Source: Mastigias papua (Eukaryota; Cnidaria; Scyphozoa; Rhizostomeae; Mastigiidae). From it: a stretch of DNA of 64,000 nucleotides. The position numbers were made by a program, and so were the translations under genes. Positions 62,237 through 64,000 of this stretch are shown here, piece after piece. The stretch lies in NCBI GenBank assembly GCA_964019165.1, contig OZ025267.1, positions 3,559,650 through 3,623,649 on the forward strand, in the 5' to 3' direction. Each line of letters opens with the position of its first letter. Within the stretch, counting starts at the first letter, position 1. The notes below the pieces were generated by a model. That model ran no database searches, had not been told where the DNA came from, and saw only the letters and a list, made by a program, of their open reading frames with translations.

Positions 62237-64000
62237 CTAAACTTCACTTGAGACATAGCCATCTTGATCATCCCTTCTGTATTCATAGGGCGGAGCTTGA
62301 TCATATTCATCTTCTATGTAATCATCATCATCATCATCATCATTGTCATGTTCATAAGCTCTATGGGTTGTATCTGGTCTCGTATTGCCTGGCTGGCTTT
62401 GCTCATGCTCATAATCATCATAAAACTGTTCAGCCTGCCTTTCTGGTTCTTCATCATAATATCTCCTTGGTGGATCATAATACTGTGGTCTATAGTCCCT
62501 ACGTGTTTGGGGCCTTACCCTGTCATAACTATCATGGCTACTATCAGACATTCTAGGTGATGGCTTATATGCTGGTGGGGATCTTATTCTGTCAAGGCTA
62601 TTATCTGAACCTCTGTGGTATGGCTGATATGGGGGCAATATTCGCTGAGGTCCCTGATATTCATTGCTTCTTGGTGGTCTATTGTATGGGTCATTTCTCT
62701 CAGGTTTTCTTTGTCTGTATGGATCATTCCTAACATCCTCATAGCTGTCATCAGATTGATGATGTGCAGGTGCTTGCTTTGGTGGTGATCTTAACCTGCC
62801 AATACTCCCTGCACTATCATCAGATTCTCTGCGACCTCTACTAGCACTGGCCTTTGGCTTTCTCTGCATTTCTAGTAAGTGTCTGTCTGCTTCTGATCTT
62901 TCATATGGATCCCTCTTGTCTCTCTTGTAGTAGTATCTTCTTTTACCACCTCCATCTGTCTCCTCTCTTTCTGAAACATGATATTCTATTTGATCTGGCC
63001 CCACTTGTGTAATATTTTCTCTTTTTCTCTCCCTCCCATTGTCTGTTCTGTCACGTCTGTACCTTTCACCTCCACCACCATGATCATTATCATTGGCAAC
63101 ATGACCACCATCATCATCCTCATCCACACTATCTAAGCTTCCTCTAGATCTTTTCATTAGTTTCTTATACTGCTCTTCCCTTTCATCTATCCCATTACTT
63201 TCAAGCTTCTCTTTGCTCCCACGACTTCTGCGGTCAAGAGCCTCTTGACTACTATGAGATCTCCTCTCAGGCTTTCTTTCATTCTGTTCATACAACTTCC
63301 TTTGTGATGTCTTATACTCTTCATGCCCTTTGAGCTCAGCACTCTTGCCTGCATCATCATCCCCATCTCCTAGCCTTTGATCCACAGCTCTCCCTGGTCT
63401 TCTATTCCCATTCTTCTCATCTTTGAACATGCTCCGTCCCCTATCACTCTCTTCCACTTCCCCTTTTTGAAAGTGAAACTGACTCTCTTGTGAGCGCTGT
63501 GTACTGTCACTCTTTGAGTGACGTAGCTTGTGAAATGTCATTCTCATTCCTAAATGCAAGTAGTATGATAGGACCACCACCACAACATACCAGCCAAGGA
63601 GCACGTACAAGGCAAGTGCAAGTAAAATCCCAATAATTTCTGGGCAATCATGGTGGAATTTCCATGTGATCCACACAAAAGCTGCAGTACCATGCAGAAT
63701 ACATAAAATCTTGCCAACAATGCAAGGAATAAGAATCTTTCGTCTACAATTTCTCTCCTTCCATGGCGCTTGAATGTCTGTCATTGACGCTGGCAACAAC
63801 ATCAATAACGTACAAAGGATGTCACCAACTAGTACCCAAGTTGCAATATTTACATTGAGTTTTAATACATCAAGCTGACCCTCGCTGTATATCGAAGCAT
63901 TTCTCCAGTCACGAATTTGCACAGGAAGTTTAAACTGGTTATTGCAAATAAGCCCACCGGACACCAAAATACTGGCTATGCATAAGCTAATTACGCCAAC
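62237..64000 (-). CDS. Four-pass membrane protein with long charged cytoplasmic tail; 5' end outside window
   Basis: One uninterrupted frame of 587 codons runs from the window edge to a TAA-type stop region at 62237. It has no in-frame ATG before the first hydrophobic segment, so the start and probably an upstream exon lie outside. Hydrophobic segments fall at about residues 1-18, 50-72, 89-113 and 121-148. Asn34-Ala-Ser between segments 1 and 2 is a possible N-glycosylation site, which puts that loop outside and both ends in the cytoplasm. Residues 149-587 are rich in Arg, Asp, Glu, Ser and Tyr with no hydrophobic run, and look disordered. The tail contains PPAY (a PPxY WW-domain ligand) and an Asp run, and ends in SSEV, a class I PDZ ligand. 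The topology recalls small tetraspan septate-junction proteins (Pasiflora/DUF4728 type), but that is only a guess from layout. It is not ATG7-related. Its coding sense is supported by length, composition and a poly(A) signal downstream. Confidence 0.88.
   Translation of the reverse strand, partial: VGVISLCIASILVSGGLICNNQFKLPVQIRDWRNASIYSEGQLDVLKLNVNIATWVLVGDILCTLLMLLPASMTDIQAPWKERNCRRKILIPCIVGKILCILHGTAAFVWITWKFHHDCPEIIGILLALALYVLLGWYVVVVVLSYYLHLGMRMTFHKLRHSKSDSTQRSQESQFHFQKGEVEESDRGRSMFKDEKNGNRRPGRAVDQRLGDGDDDAGKSAELKGHEEYKTSQRKLYEQNERKPERRSHSSQEALDRRSRGSKEKLESNGIDEREEQYKKLMKRSRGSLDSVDEDDDGGHVANDNDHGGGGERYRRDRTDNGRERKRENITQVGPDQIEYHVSEREETDGGGKRRYYYKRDKRDPYERSEADRHLLEMQRKPKASASRGRRESDDSAGSIGRLRSPPKQAPAHHQSDDSYEDVRNDPYRQRKPERNDPYNRPPRSNEYQGPQRILPPYQPYHRGSDNSLDRIRSPPAYKPSPRMSDSSHDSYDRVRPQTRRDYRPQYYDPPRRYYDEEPERQAEQFYDDYEHEQSQPGNTRPDTTHRAYEHDNDDDDDDDYIEDEYDQAPPYEYRRDDQDGYVSSEV

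Noticed and set aside
62227..62560. Plus-strand His- and Ile-rich frames antisense to the membrane-protein gene
   Set aside because: They are shadows of the Asp/Glu-rich coding strand.

Overview
The window is animal nuclear DNA. It is AT-rich, has split genes with GT-AG introns of about 0.3 to 4 kb, and carries many microsatellites, minisatellites, miniature inverted-repeat transposons, tRNA- or 5S-like SINE fragments and LINE remnants. No bacterial gene organisation was seen. The mix of a metazoan ATG7, G/C-tract inverted-repeat elements and decayed LINEs suggests an invertebrate, perhaps an early-branching or marine one. The species cannot be named from the sequence alone.

Region 1 (1-32.6 kb) is gene-poor. 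It holds microsatellites ((CA)n, (GAT)n, (AT)n), a 63-bp minisatellite at 8.5-9.2 kb, a degenerate ~30-bp satellite at 28.7-30.0 kb, at least five inverted-repeat elements, two LINE 3'-end coding remnants (15.8-16.0 and 18.0-18.2 kb, both minus) and a decayed minus-strand reading frame at 27.1-27.4 kb. A probable signal-peptide exon with a consensus donor lies at 24.6-24.7 kb, and an unassigned 134-codon exon-like frame lies at 22.3-22.7 kb, on the same strand. They may belong to one small secreted-protein gene.

Region 2 (32.6-59.6 kb, minus strand) is a nearly complete ATG7, the E1-like enzyme of autophagy. Nineteen coding exons were placed by translating exon by exon. Their phases all agree, and together they give 689 codons against 703 in human. 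The N-terminal FW motif, the ATP-binding glycine motif, DTRESRW, the catalytic cysteine and both CxxC zinc pairs are present. The usual acidic tail after the last placed exon was not found. The introns hold two satellites, several transposons, SINE-like pieces, a 32-bp direct repeat that looks like a target-site duplication, and a ~76-bp inverted repeat flanking exon 3.

Region 3 (59.6-62.1 kb) is intergenic and holds two adjacent MITE-like elements with related termini.

Region 4 (62.1-64.0 kb, minus strand) is the 3' part of a gene for a four-pass membrane protein with a ~440-residue charged, disordered tail. The tail carries a PPAY motif and ends in a class I PDZ ligand. Its 5' end lies beyond the window. 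The two main genes run in the same direction, but nothing in the sequence ties their functions together.
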